Shown: positions 28,057 to 37,161, numbered from the stretch's first letter. The stretch is 41,245 nt of DNA from Agrobacterium larrymoorei (GCF_013322225.1 NZ_JAAMFB010000036.1:1-41245), one strand, 5' to 3'. Made by a program: numbers and translations. Notes: generated from the sequence alone by a model not told the origin.

Positions 28057-29232
28057 TCATTGTGCAAGCAACTTTTCTGTCGGCGACAAAAGAACTAGGT
28101 TTGCATTGTTCTGTCGTATTCTGTCGTTCGAGATCATAAGCGGTGCGGAGTATGCATCCCTTAGAAGACGTCCCAAGCTTAGAGGCCCTGTATTTCTGTA
28201 AGCAGCGACTCCAATGATCATCATCCCGTGCGCAATGATCTCGATCAGGCGGTCGGCAGTGGTGATCTTTAGATTGTTCATGGCGGTCTGAAAGACGGCT
28301 GAACCATAGCTGTCGACATGCATCTGCGCTTCGGAGGCTCTTTCGATAGCGGCGCGGATATCGGAACGAACGGACCGTAAAACCGCCTCCGCATCAACAA
28401 GCCTAAGCGTGCCTGGAGGAACGCTCGCGCCCGTTGTACGAGCAGCTTTGCGCAAAGCAGATCGAGAGAGGGCAATTACTTCTGCCGCCATGCCATACCA
28501 CGTAGACGACCATAGAATATGAGACGAGGAAAGCATCGACTGCGCGGCGATCTCTGAAAATGGCTTAGGCAGTATGCACGACAAACTACCTGCTGCACGA
28601 ACGACAAAACCATCACTGCGGGTGCCACGCATGCCCAGCGTGTTCCAGTGGTGCGTCTTCTCTAGCGTATAGTCTTTGCGCTCGACCGCTACCAATACTT
28701 GATCTCCGGTTGAGGCGTCAGGATTTCGCCGGGCCGTTATAAGGAGCATGTCCGCCTCAAGGCCATAGGAGATTACCGGCGCCACCTTTTCGAGCGTAAA
28801 ACTGTTACCATTTATTACGACCGCACACGAGGAGTTGCGGAGGTCGCCGCCAACACCCGCCTCAGTAGTGGATGATCCCAAAAGCAACTGATCGGCCGCG
28901 ATTCTGCGCTTCAATGCATCATGCCACTCATTCGGCTCGGAATAGATAGCAAGACTCGCCACTTGGACTTGGTGCATCGCGAATATCATCGCCGATGATG
29001 AGCATACCGCTCCCAAGCAGGCGCATATTTCGGCCAGTTCCTCCAAAGTGGCGGCCTCGCCACCAAACTGTTTTGGCAAATGTATCCCTAGCAGCCGCTG
29101 CCGCTTCAACTCTGCAACTGTCTCGGAAGGAAAGCGTCCAGACTCATCGACATCTTCCGCATGCAGCCTCGCCACTTCAATCGCGGCGGTCACCCTCGTG
29201 AGGAAGCGATGATCCACAAAGTGCTTGTTCAT
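28057..29232 (-). CDS. Acyl-CoA dehydrogenase-family flavoenzyme
   Basis: This 391-residue protein has the acyl-CoA dehydrogenase layout: N-terminal helices (ESGRFPSETVAELKRQRLLG, then HLPKQFGGEAATLEELAEI), a middle beta domain (SSTTEAGVGGD, HHWNTLGMRGTRSDGF) and a C-terminal helical domain (SLGRLLRDAYSAPLMIS). It binds FAD and removes alpha,beta hydrogens from thioesters. In NRPS clusters such enzymes act on carrier-bound amino acids, for example prolyl carrier dehydrogenases. ATG 29232 follows GAGGAGGAG; the longer frame to 29298 has no such site. It lies 136 bases from the Cys-hydrolase gene in the same direction. No catalytic Glu could be placed with certainty. Confidence 0.85.
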   Translation of the reverse strand: MNKHFVDHRFLTRVTAAIEVARLHAEDVDESGRFPSETVAELKRQRLLGIHLPKQFGGEAATLEELAEICACLGAVCSSSAMIFAMHQVQVASLAIYSEPNEWHDALKRRIAADQLLLGSSTTEAGVGGDLRNSSCAVVINGNSFTLEKVAPVISYGLEADMLLITARRNPDASTGDQVLVAVERKDYTLEKTHHWNTLGMRGTRSDGFVVRAAGSLSCILPKPFSEIAAQSMLSSSHILWSSTWYGMAAEVIALSRSALRKAARTTGASVPPGTLRLVDAEAVLRSVRSDIRAAIERASEAQMHVDSYGSAVFQTAMNNLKITTADRLIEIIAHGMMIIGVAAYRNTGPLSLGRLLRDAYSAPLMISNDRIRQNNANLVLLSPTEKLLAQ

Positions 29233-29588
29233 TCTTGCGTACTCCTCCTCAGGCGCCACGCCATGCTTGCTCTTATTCCGCGGCCCACAGCGCTGCACCT
29301 TCGTGGCGACCGCGATTAGCCGCGTCGGCAGCCGAACTCAGCAACTTAAGACCGTGGGGCATAGGTGTTCTTCGCAACCGATTTCGAGAGCCTCGATCTC
29401 CAAATAAGTAGAGCTTCGGGGCGGAGCTGTTTCACATATGCTTTTTCAACGTCGAAGCTGAGGACATTGTGGCTCATTTGTGAGAGACGTGCCGCGCTCA
29501 TCAACAAGACGTATCCTGCGAAAATGCATTCATTTACGTTCTTTCAGTTCCGATGATTGCTCGAGAAACCGAGTTCGGTCATGTCGTC
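29233..29588. other. Gap between the exporter and dehydrogenase genes, no gene seen
   Basis: These 356 bases contain short open frames on both strands but none with a ribosome binding site or recognisable product. It probably contains a promoter for the leftward run starting with the dehydrogenase gene. Some of it could be the remains of a deleted gene. Confidence 0.35.
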
Positions 29589-30932
29589 TCAAGATGCCAT
29601 AGACACTGGAGATAAATTCCAGCGCCCTGTTTTGTACCGCAAAGTCGTTAGTGTGAGGCGGACTGTCTCCTCGACCGCGCGCCCCATGAAAACCGCCGAT
29701 ATTCCGAGATCTGTTAAGTGCCAAAGCAGCAATGCCACTGGTAGGCCGACCAACAGAGTGGCGACCGCGTCGATATAGAACAGGAAGCGGGTATCACCTC
29801 CTGATGCGACGATGCCAGAGCCTATAGCCATGTTTAGGACGATGATTGGTATTGAAAGTGCTGCTATGATGCCACACGCATTCAGCTGCCAGACTTGGAT
29901 TTCCGATAGTCCACCATAGATGGTGGGCAGAATAGGCAGGGAGGCCACCATGATGATGACCAAGATAATCGAGAACACGGCAGAGATGACGATCACCTTT
30001 CTGGCCCGATCGCTTGCAAGAGTTGCGATGCCTGCGCCGACGGCATTACCAACTAGGGAATTGGCTGCGACCGGCACACCAGAAGCCAACATGATAAACG
30101 CGGACTGAACCGCGATTACGATCTGGCTGACGGCCAGAAGCTCAACCCCTTCCTGCGCAAATACCGCGGTGAAACTAGCCAATCCGCAAATCCAAACCAA
30201 CTTTGAGGCCGACATGGGAAGGGCGATAGCGAATCCTCGCTTCATATAGCTGGGCAGCGCCGCATTCCCACTCAGCTCTGCAACCGAGAAGCCCATATGG
30301 CGCCATAGCAAGTAGACCAACAGACCTAGCCGAACAGAATAGCCAGCGAGAATGGCAAGGCCCACTGCAAACATGCGTTGCGGGTCGGTAGCATTGCTAT
30401 AAACGGCAAGAGCGGTAAGGCAATTCGCTACCGCCAAACTCGAAGTCGTAACGGCCATCGGTAGCTTGGCCCGACCTTCTACGCGTAGAATATTGGAGAT
30501 GACCGAGCCCACTATCATCATAGGTCCGCCAACTAGAAGGACGCCTAAAAATTCCGTTGCTCCAGGGATGTCGTTGACGCCAAAAAGCTTAAGTAATTGG
30601 ACGTTAAAGAGCCAGCCCAATAGGCTCAGCAGGGAAGAGATCCCCGTCGTTGCCACGATCGAAGCGATTGCAAGCGTTTTAACCCCGTCGAAGTTACCTT
30701 GCCCCCTGACTTGAGCAATTAAGATGGAGAACCCCGCCCCAATCGGCAGAAGGACTACAAGCGTCATGTAGAGAAGGTTGTTTACAACTCCGGCTAAGGC
30801 GACACACCCAATGCCAATATAGGCGACCATAATTTGTTCAACGATCATGAAGACGCGTTGTATAGCAGCTTCGACACCTACGGGTATCGCAATCTTCATG
30901 AACTCAGATACGTCGCTTTGGCTTCTAGTCAT
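29589..30932 (-). CDS. MATE-family efflux transporter
   Basis: This 447-residue protein has about 12 hydrophobic segments in two halves of similar pattern (ALAGVVNNLLYMTLVVLLPI then GAGFSILIAQVRGQG in the first, GVPVAANSLVGNAVGAG in the second), the MATE (MatE/NorM) signature. It is an inner-membrane antiporter driven by sodium or protons. Its position inside the cluster makes it the likely exporter or self-resistance pump for the product. It is 56 bases downstream of the glycosyltransferase gene, in the same direction, so the two are probably co-transcribed. Confidence 0.9.
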   Translation of the reverse strand: MTRSQSDVSEFMKIAIPVGVEAAIQRVFMIVEQIMVAYIGIGCVALAGVVNNLLYMTLVVLLPIGAGFSILIAQVRGQGNFDGVKTLAIASIVATTGISSLLSLLGWLFNVQLLKLFGVNDIPGATEFLGVLLVGGPMMIVGSVISNILRVEGRAKLPMAVTTSSLAVANCLTALAVYSNATDPQRMFAVGLAILAGYSVRLGLLVYLLWRHMGFSVAELSGNAALPSYMKRGFAIALPMSASKLVWICGLASFTAVFAQEGVELLAVSQIVIAVQSAFIMLASGVPVAANSLVGNAVGAGIATLASDRARKVIVISAVFSIILVIIMVASLPILPTIYGGLSEIQVWQLNACGIIAALSIPIIVLNMAIGSGIVASGGDTRFLFYIDAVATLLVGLPVALLLWHLTDLGISAVFMGRAVEETVRLTLTTLRYKTGRWNLSPVSMAS

Positions 30933-30988
30933 GGAGCACTAGCATCCCTATCATGGCCGTTTGTGATCCGGGCAGCTGGATGTCTGGC

Positions 30989-32068
30989 CTACGCAAATAT
31001 GGCGGGTCGTGGAGAATTGGCCAGGTCGGCAAGTGTATGCCTAAGTTCGTTCGATGCCTCGCTCCACAGAGCTTTGGTCATTATCTTTCGCTCGAACGGC
31101 CAGCCTTGACCGAGCGTTGGCGTCCCATTTCCCTCGGCCACCAAAGTGTTGACTAGGGCTTTGAAGCGTTCGCGATCTGCATGGACTTTCTCAATCGTTT
31201 TTTGGCGAATGTAGCTGGCAGGCACGCAACGCGCCATCGCGTCCTGCACTGCCCGTGCTACGGCAGAAGGCGTCGGGTCGCACATTACGCAGTATTCATG
31301 GTCGAAATACCACTCGCGTCCGCCGCGCGATGGCGTGCTAACTATAGGCAAACCGGCTAGGAGATATTCAATCGACGCCTGCATTGCACCCTCGCTGCTC
31401 GAGAGACACAACCCGACCTTGGCAGTACTCAGCGCCGAGTTGACCTCGGAGTACTCCATCTTAACCGGCCCTTCGTCTGTCCATCGATTGAGAAATACAT
31501 GTCCCGGCCACTGTTTGTGACGCTGAATAAGCTGCTGCTCCTGCTGGTGGGCAACAGCAGGATCCATGTGGTCAGGGCGATAGCAAATGAATGCGCAACT
31601 CTCGATCTCTGCAGTAAGTTCGTGACGTTTCCAGTCAGAGAGACGAGCGTTGTAGATCGCGTGGAAAAGTCTGGGCCCCTCAATTGGGAATAAGAGATTC
31701 TCGTCGCAGGTAAGATTATGATTCAGCAAATCTGCGTCGAGGCCGGCGGCTCGGGCGAACTCATATTCAACCTCACAATTGCACAAGTAGATGAAACGAT
31801 GGAGAGGGTTCCTCGCCCTATACTCGGCAACCTGGTCAGCCATCCAAGCTGCCATATCGTGAGACTCGATATTCCAACGAAAGGCCATAAGAAAAGTGAT
31901 AGGGTGAGTGTGGAACTCGTCGCCCACTGCTCCGGCCATTCCCAATGGCTGCCCGTGGTCGAAGGCAGTGTAGATCACGACCGGATCATACGATAGCACT
32001 TTCGACCAGCCGCGGTCGATATGCGCATCAACGGTATAACGATACCGCTGTTCCACACCTGAGCTCAT
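30989..32068 (-). CDS. GT-B glycosyltransferase-like protein
   Basis: This 359-residue protein has a C-terminal half matching GT4-type glycosyltransferases: VGLCLSSSEGAMQASIEYLL then AGLPIVST, with the EX7E pair E226/E234 that contacts the donor sugar nucleotide, and a following GGREWYFD loop. The N-terminal acceptor half is divergent. ATG 32068 has GGGAGGAGGAA upstream. It is the first gene of the leftward part of the cluster and divergent from the hydratase gene. It is predicted to add a sugar to the product or an intermediate; the donor and acceptor are unknown. Confidence 0.72.
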   Translation of the reverse strand: MSSGVEQRYRYTVDAHIDRGWSKVLSYDPVVIYTAFDHGQPLGMAGAVGDEFHTHPITFLMAFRWNIESHDMAAWMADQVAEYRARNPLHRFIYLCNCEVEYEFARAAGLDADLLNHNLTCDENLLFPIEGPRLFHAIYNARLSDWKRHELTAEIESCAFICYRPDHMDPAVAHQQEQQLIQRHKQWPGHVFLNRWTDEGPVKMEYSEVNSALSTAKVGLCLSSSEGAMQASIEYLLAGLPIVSTPSRGGREWYFDHEYCVMCDPTPSAVARAVQDAMARCVPASYIRQKTIEKVHADRERFKALVNTLVAEGNGTPTLGQGWPFERKIMTKALWSEASNELRHTLADLANSPRPAIFA

Positions 32069-32463
32069 GAAATTCCTCCTCCCAGATCACGCTACACCCA
32101 GAGTGCTCGACTATTTGATAAATCGTTATTTCAGAAGGATGTAGCGTTAAATTGCATTGCTCGGGAACGAGCCTATTATGGATGCTGCAAATGTTCAACT
32201 CGAACTTGCAGTGATTTTTAGTCAATGATAAATTGTTCCCACAACATATCCGTTATATATCAAACAGTTATAGATATATTTGGCTAGATTGACCCCGTAA
32301 ACTCCTTCTGGATTTTCCGTAAATACTCGCATACAGTTGAGTAGATGTGAAAAGTGCATAAAGGGCGGATGAAACGCACTTCCCGTATAGCGAGAAGTGC
32401 GAGAATGTAAATCGGGACCGATTGCCCAACTAGAATATTGAGTTTCGAATGAGCGGAGCTTCA
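32069..32463. promoter_or_regulatory. AT-rich divergent intergenic region of the biosynthetic cluster
   Basis: This is 395 bases between the divergent glycosyltransferase and hydratase genes. It is clearly richer in A and T than its surroundings and must contain promoters for both halves of the cluster. GCACTTC (32376-32382) and GAAGTGC (32394-32400) form an inverted repeat 11 bases apart, about 64 bases before the hydratase start, a candidate regulator site. No regulator gene is found in the cluster itself. Confidence 0.5.
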
Positions 32464-32910
32464 ATGCGCAGCAATCCTTGGAGTGAGATGGAAGGCAGGC
32501 ATTTGGGATTGGGGCGCTGGCACCATATCACGCAGTCGACCGTCGAAACGTACGCCCGCTTAACCTACGACGAGCAGTACCTTCATGTGGATTTACTTCG
32601 AGCCACAGAGAAGTTCGGAGGGACAGTCGTCCATGGCTTCTACCTTCTCTCTCTTCTTCCAGATGCGGTTTTCGAGTTGACGAAGCCATTGCAGGAGACA
32701 CACACTTACATGTTCTATGGGCATGATGAGGTGCGGGTGCATTTTCCCGTCTTAACAGGCTCCTATGTTCGCTACGACCTTACAGTTGTGAAAGTAACCT
32801 TGCTTAAGCCCCACATGTATAGGCTCGATGTCGACGCTAAACTTGAAGTACAGGGCCGGGACCGACATGCGGTCACATGTAGATATCTTTCTGTCGTGAG
32901 TCGAAACTGA
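32464..32910 (+). CDS. MaoC-like hot-dog hydratase/dehydratase
   Basis: This protein of about 148 residues has the MaoC/(R)-specific enoyl hydratase signature. TYDEQYLHVDLLRATEKFGG then TVVHG carries the catalytic Asp36 and His41 and the downstream HG. Such enzymes add or remove water across the alpha,beta bond of acyl thioesters. Together with the acyl-CoA dehydrogenase it could turn a saturated thioester into a beta-hydroxy one. ATG 32464 has GGAG 7 bases upstream; ATG 32449 is in frame but lacks one. It is followed after 24 bases by the carrier-epimerisation gene, so it starts the rightward operon. Confidence 0.8.
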   Translation: MRSNPWSEMEGRHLGLGRWHHITQSTVETYARLTYDEQYLHVDLLRATEKFGGTVVHGFYLLSLLPDAVFELTKPLQETHTYMFYGHDEVRVHFPVLTGSYVRYDLTVVKVTLLKPHMYRLDVDAKLEVQGRDRHAVTCRYLSVVSRN

Positions 32911-32934
32911 CCTTTGCCTACTGCGGAGTACCTG

Positions 32935-34509
32935 ATGGGCCAGAAACTTGAGGAGCGCCTACGCACAGCTTGGAGACAGATAATACCTCACGTAACCATC
33001 GGTCTGGAGGACAGCGCTTTTGACCTTGGAGCCAATTCACTTCAGGTCCTGATGCTGGTGGCTGCGTCTTCTGAAGTCTTGCGAATTGATATCGATCTTG
33101 ATGCGTTCTTCACAAACCCGACGATGGCCTATCTTCTGAAGCAACACGGGAAGAACACCGCCAATAAAGCCAAGCCGGAAGAGGCGGTGCAAGAGATTCC
33201 GCTGTTGCCCGCGCAGCGCTGGCTTCTTTCCAGTGGTAGCAACCTTAATCAGTGGTGGACCGGCCTGCTGCTGACGGCACATCAAGTATTCGATACGGTG
33301 TTGCTTCGCGTTGCGGTTGAAGCATGCGTACAACGCCACGCGGCGTTGCGTTGCACGTTTAGCCCAGACGATCGGGCCGCGCGCGTCGCCGCTACCCCAC
33401 ACCCCGGAGTTTTCACAACACTCGACTTGCGGAACTGCCCGCTGGAACACCGTCAACGCGTGCTCGAGTGGTTCACACTGCGCGAGAACAACTCGGTCGA
33501 TCTAGAAAATGGTCCACTCTTCTCTCTCACCTACATTCACTGGAACGACGCCGAGGTTCGCCTGTTTCTCAGGGTACATCACCTGATCAGTGATGGATAT
33601 TCCAACGGGGTTGTCCTACGCGAGATCATCGATAACTACTGGAATCTCGCTGCCGGTTCGAAGGTCCGCGCGAAATTGCCCACGAGTGTCGGGGAGCTTG
33701 CCGAGCACCGTCGGCAATTCGCCGATACATTCATGCTGCCCAACAGTTTTACACAGGCCCTTGATAGCTACCACTTCGTCGAGTTACCCAAGGACTTTAG
33801 ACCGTCTCCAGTGAGCAATCGAGCGGTCTACAATTCCGCTTTGGTTCATACTCTGTCGGTGCAGCAAGCGGACCAGCTCGAGCATCTGGCAAAGGAAGCC
33901 GACGCGTCGATTATAGACGTGTTCATGTGGGCGCTAGCGCGGACGCTGTGCAAGTGGACAGCCGAGAACCATGTCCGGATCGTCAACATCGATGCCGGGC
34001 GAAGATCGGCGGGTATCGGTTCGCTGGATTCGTCGGAGACGGTAGGATGGCTATCGGTGCTGTCGCTGTTGGTATTCGAGATCAACTCGCAACTATCACT
34101 AATCCAACAGGTTCAGCTTGTGCACCGGCAGCGTTGTAGCGCGCCTTTGGCGGGCGCCTGGTTTGACGATTATCGCGAGCGGAGCGACTGGACTTATAAC
34201 ATCGCGCCGCAGGAGATGGTGATCTTCAATTTCCAGGGCAACGTGGACCAACTGCTGCAACTGGATCGCCTCAAACTCAAGATTGCGAGTGAAAAGATTC
34301 GAAAGGCGCCCGCGACCGACACCGAACGTCAGAGCTGTTTTTACATTGACGTTCGTAGGGAAACGGCCGGCATGAAAATAGCTTGGCATTTTAGCCGTGC
34401 CTTACACTTAGACCGCACAATAGAAACATTGATGAAGGATTTTCTCGACCATCTCGCCGGGGCTTCTAGCGGTATTGGGATGCGACGCTTAATTTCGGAG
34501 CCTAAATGA
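32935..34509 (+). CDS. NRPS didomain: carrier plus epimerisation-type condensation-superfamily domain
   Basis: This 524-residue protein starts with a carrier domain (DSAFDLGANSLQVLML, phosphopantetheine at about Ser35). From about 85 it is a condensation-superfamily domain of the epimerisation type: LLPAQRWLLS, HHLISDGYSNGVVL (about 215-228), SETVGWLSVLSLLVFEI and IFNFQGNVDQL correspond to E-domain motifs. The usual EGHGRE motif reads IDAGRRS, so the catalytic Glu is replaced. Epimerase activity is therefore doubtful, and amide or ester formation, or a changed mechanism, is possible. I chose ATG 32935 with GGAG upstream; TTG 32914 is an alternative. It overlaps the next gene by ATGA. Confidence 0.85.
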   Translation: MGQKLEERLRTAWRQIIPHVTIGLEDSAFDLGANSLQVLMLVAASSEVLRIDIDLDAFFTNPTMAYLLKQHGKNTANKAKPEEAVQEIPLLPAQRWLLSSGSNLNQWWTGLLLTAHQVFDTVLLRVAVEACVQRHAALRCTFSPDDRAARVAATPHPGVFTTLDLRNCPLEHRQRVLEWFTLRENNSVDLENGPLFSLTYIHWNDAEVRLFLRVHHLISDGYSNGVVLREIIDNYWNLAAGSKVRAKLPTSVGELAEHRRQFADTFMLPNSFTQALDSYHFVELPKDFRPSPVSNRAVYNSALVHTLSVQQADQLEHLAKEADASIIDVFMWALARTLCKWTAENHVRIVNIDAGRRSAGIGSLDSSETVGWLSVLSLLVFEINSQLSLIQQVQLVHRQRCSAPLAGAWFDDYRERSDWTYNIAPQEMVIFNFQGNVDQLLQLDRLKLKIASEKIRKAPATDTERQSCFYIDVRRETAGMKIAWHFSRALHLDRTIETLMKDFLDHLAGASSGIGMRRLISEPK

Positions 34510-35339
34510 CTGAAGAAGAAACAGTAAACTTTAAAGTCGGCGGCCAGCAGGTCATAGGTACTCTTCGAATGCCTGAGAAAGTCGAGGGTCCCTTCTATTT
34601 GCTCCTGCATGGCTTTGGCGGGAGCCGTGACGAGTTGAGTATTGCTTCCACCGGAGAAGGAATTTTTGCCTATGTTGCAAGGACGCTGGCGGCTCTCGGG
34701 ATTCCAAGCCTTCGGATTGACTTCCGTGGGTCGGGCGACAGTGACGGTCATTTTTCCGACACAACTTATTCAAAGCAAGTCGAGGATGCCATCGCAGCAA
34801 TTGAGTTTCTCGACAGCCGAACCGCGTCCTCCCAGATGGGAATCATTGTCCTAGGGTGGAGCCAAGGAGGGCTCGTCGCCGCGATAGCCGCGGCTCAGAC
34901 GAAACGTCCTGCCGGCGTCGCCTTGTGGGCGGCGGTCGCAGAGCCAAAGGTGTCATTCCCCAAGCTCATCGGGGTGGAGGTATACAACCGAGGTCTGAAT
35001 AGTGCGACTCCGACGGACCTGATAGTGCCGTGGGGTGCCACTCTAAGCGTCGGTCCAGACTTTTTTGCCGAGGTCGAAAATGTCGCCCCGCTTTCTGAGA
35101 TTGGGGCCTTCCCGGGGCCGCTTTTCATTGCGGAGGGCACACTGGATATGGACATTCCTGCGGGAAGCGCCCAACGATATGCCAGCGCGCATAACGGTCT
35201 GAATCGGGTGTGGACGGCACCTATGAATCATATCTTTAATACCGACAAAGGCACGGCAACGCTGGAAAAGTTGATTGATGCAACGGTAGCATTTTTTCGA
35301 GAGGCTGGGTCTTTATCCCAAACCAAGCCTTGTCCGTAG
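34506..35339 (+). CDS. Alpha/beta hydrolase (Ser type)
   Basis: This 277-residue hydrolase has HGFGGSRDE (oxyanion region), nucleophile Ser119 in GWSQGG, acid Asp214 or Asp216 (EGTLDMDIP) and His242 (MNHIF). It resembles the S9/dienelactone/feruloyl-esterase branch and has no signal peptide. The start overlaps the carrier-epimerisation gene stop (ATGA), so it belongs to the same operon and is the last gene of the cluster. It is a good candidate for the releasing thioesterase or an esterase that trims the product. Confidence 0.82.
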   Translation: MTEEETVNFKVGGQQVIGTLRMPEKVEGPFYLLLHGFGGSRDELSIASTGEGIFAYVARTLAALGIPSLRIDFRGSGDSDGHFSDTTYSKQVEDAIAAIEFLDSRTASSQMGIIVLGWSQGGLVAAIAAAQTKRPAGVALWAAVAEPKVSFPKLIGVEVYNRGLNSATPTDLIVPWGATLSVGPDFFAEVENVAPLSEIGAFPGPLFIAEGTLDMDIPAGSAQRYASAHNGLNRVWTAPMNHIFNTDKGTATLEKLIDATVAFFREAGSLSQTKPCP

Positions 35340-35814
35340 CCGAATAGTTGAGGCTTTTTAAGGGGCTTGTCGCAAACGCTTCGGTTGATTACGTCCGCCA
35401 CGGGGGTCGATCAGCTTGGTTCAGCGGAATCCATTTCTTTGGAATGATACGGGAAGACGGTGAAGGTCTACGCGTCGTCTCGTCTTGGCGTGCCGCTGGT
35501 CGGCGCGGTCAGAGCGAACAAGACACAAATCACGCGCGAAATTTTCAAAGTGGCTTTGCCGATGGCGCAGCCTGATGGTCATTCCCTAGGCTATGCACGT
35601 TTCATGGGCCGCGGTTCGATATTGGTTCAGGAGCTGCAGTTCAGAACGTCTGCGTTTGGGACAAAGCGGTCTTTGATGGTGTTTCGTGGGGGGTGCTACT
35701 CAAGGAATACACATGGGCCTTGACTTCGGCCAGAACTAGTGTGGACTGTTATTGCTGTGTCATAAACCTTCGTATGCGCAGGCTTATTTTGTGAATCAAA
35801 AAAGGAGAGCATTC
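35340..35814. other. Non-coding stretch with a possible Rhizobiales intergenic repeat
   Basis: This stretch of about 475 bases after the cluster has no supported gene. At about 35635-35690 the plus strand translates to LQFRTSAFGTKRSLMVF, a peptide pattern I associate with false frames in a repeated intergenic sequence of Rhizobiales genomes. This is recognition from memory, so treat it as a hint. The frame 35460-35723 that contains it is probably not a gene. Confidence 0.3.
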
Positions 35815-35937
35815 ATGGCACTTAAACCAGGACCAAAGCCGATAGCGAAATCCACAGGGAAACCCGATCAGCGCCGCCGTGATAACAAAGGCACACCAGG
35901 GAATACACCGTCCCTCAAACCTAGCAAGCCCAAATAA
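35815..35937 (+). CDS. Small basic Lys/Pro-rich protein (40 aa)
   Basis: ATG 35815 follows AAAAAAGGAGAG, an excellent ribosome binding site. The product is MALKPGPKPIAKSTGKPDQR, then a Gly/Asn/Pro/Lys-rich tail ending SLKPSKPK. It is very basic and disordered with no hydrophobic segment. The ribosome binding site and biased composition support a real gene. Function unknown; nucleic-acid binding would fit the charge. Confidence 0.55.
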   Translation: MALKPGPKPIAKSTGKPDQRRRDNKGTPGNTPSLKPSKPK

Positions 35938-36410
35938 GGCACTTAAGAGGGCTCTCGCTGATTTGCACTTCTACCCCGGTATTCGATCGAAGCTGCGAAA
36001 TACCGCGCGGACTGTGTGCCTGTCTGATGTAGGATGACAGCTTTCTAATTCCCCGCCGGCAACCGTCGGTCCGATAACGGCCCTGTATCGGACGAGTGCC
36101 GCCAAAAGCGAATGTCTGCTGTTGGTGCTAGCTGCCGAGATCGTCGACCCAAGTCGACCACTCCGAAAAGGAAGTAGTTGGCTACATTAGAAAAAATTTA
36201 GCCAGACAGAGCCAACTGAACTGAGGGTCGGCGGTCCGATTCCATTCAAGGCGTGAATGTCATTTTGCGTGCCGCTTGCGTAATTTCGGCGGTTGGCGGC
36301 ACTAATAGTTGGCTCTGCCATTGCAATTCCTACAGCCAGCCAAGGATGAACCCACCCTCCGCAGAGAACGAGCGGCTGGAACTTTCGGTCGCCCAATGTA
36401 TTCTGACGGC
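35938..36410. other. Gap before the lipocalin gene, with a long-range inverted repeat
   Basis: No supported gene is seen in these 473 bases. CAGAGCCAACT (36206-36216) and AGTTGGCTCTG (36307-36317) are exact reverse complements 90 bases apart, and a third copy of AGTTGGCT lies at 36177-36184. A minus-strand frame at 36187-36396 lies between them but has no ribosome binding site or recognisable sequence. Confidence 0.35.
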
Positions 36411-36945
36411 ATGAAACTCAATATCGCAATCATAACTATGTTAGGCGCTTGTGTTGGCTGCGTGTAGCCCAGTTGGGCCTTCAGGCAATTCGTCTGTACC
36501 TCAGCCGATCAAAACGGTCGAAATTGAACGATATTTAGGTCACTGGTTTGAGCTGGCGCGCTATGAGAACCAGTTTGAGCGCGATTGCGGGGCTGTTACT
36601 GCTGACTACTCGTTTCGCAAAGACGGTACCGTCCGCGTGCTCAACACCTGCCGGGAAGGCGGAATACACGGTAAGCGCAAAGAATCCGAAGGCAGAGCGA
36701 AGATTGTGCCGGATAGCGGCAACGCCAAGCTAAAGGTATCGTTCTTTGGCCCGTTTTACGGGGACTACTGGATTCTTGATCGCGCCGCGGATTATTCTTG
36801 GTCGATTGTTGGGGAACCTTCGGGCCGATATTTATGGATTCTGACGCGCACACCCAAACCCTCAAAAATGACCCGCAACATGCTCATCGAGAGGGCCAAG
36901 GCGCTCGGATACGATGTTGAGCTGCTTCGATGGACGCAGCATTAG
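36411..36945 (+). pseudogene. blc: Bacterial lipocalin (Blc-like) with out-of-frame signal peptide
   Basis: The body (from 36451, about 160 residues) has the lipocalin signature IERYLGHWFELARYENQFER, then TADYSFRKDGTVRVLNTC and GDYWILDRAADYSW. An N-terminal lipoprotein leader MKLNIAIITMLGA starts at ATG 36411 in a different frame and runs into TAG. Removing one T at 36445-36451 would give MKLNIAIITMLGAVLAACSP, a perfect lipobox. So the intact gene is an outer-membrane lipoprotein that binds lipids, and this copy carries a one-base insertion or a sequence error. A GTG at 36451 could give a cytosolic product. It stands alone. Confidence 0.78.
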
Positions 36946-37161
36946 ACGCTTCACGAATTCTTGCTGCATATTTCGGGGATTCTCTGCCGAGACCGGGGAA
37001 GAAAGCTTGCGCTGAAATAGAGGTCCCAGAGACCCCTCTCATAACGACCAGCGATACCAGCTCTTGAATTCCGGACATACAATAAGCGCCATTTCAACTC
37101 TTGCAGATCACAAATGTAGCACGGCGGCTTTTCGTCACCTGGTGGGTCTTGCGAACGGCGA

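Noticed and set aside
36378..36405. GGAAC-N16-TATT resembling an EcfG general-stress promoter before the lipocalin
   Set aside because: The -10 part does not match CGTT and the start codon would be only a few bases from the transcription start.
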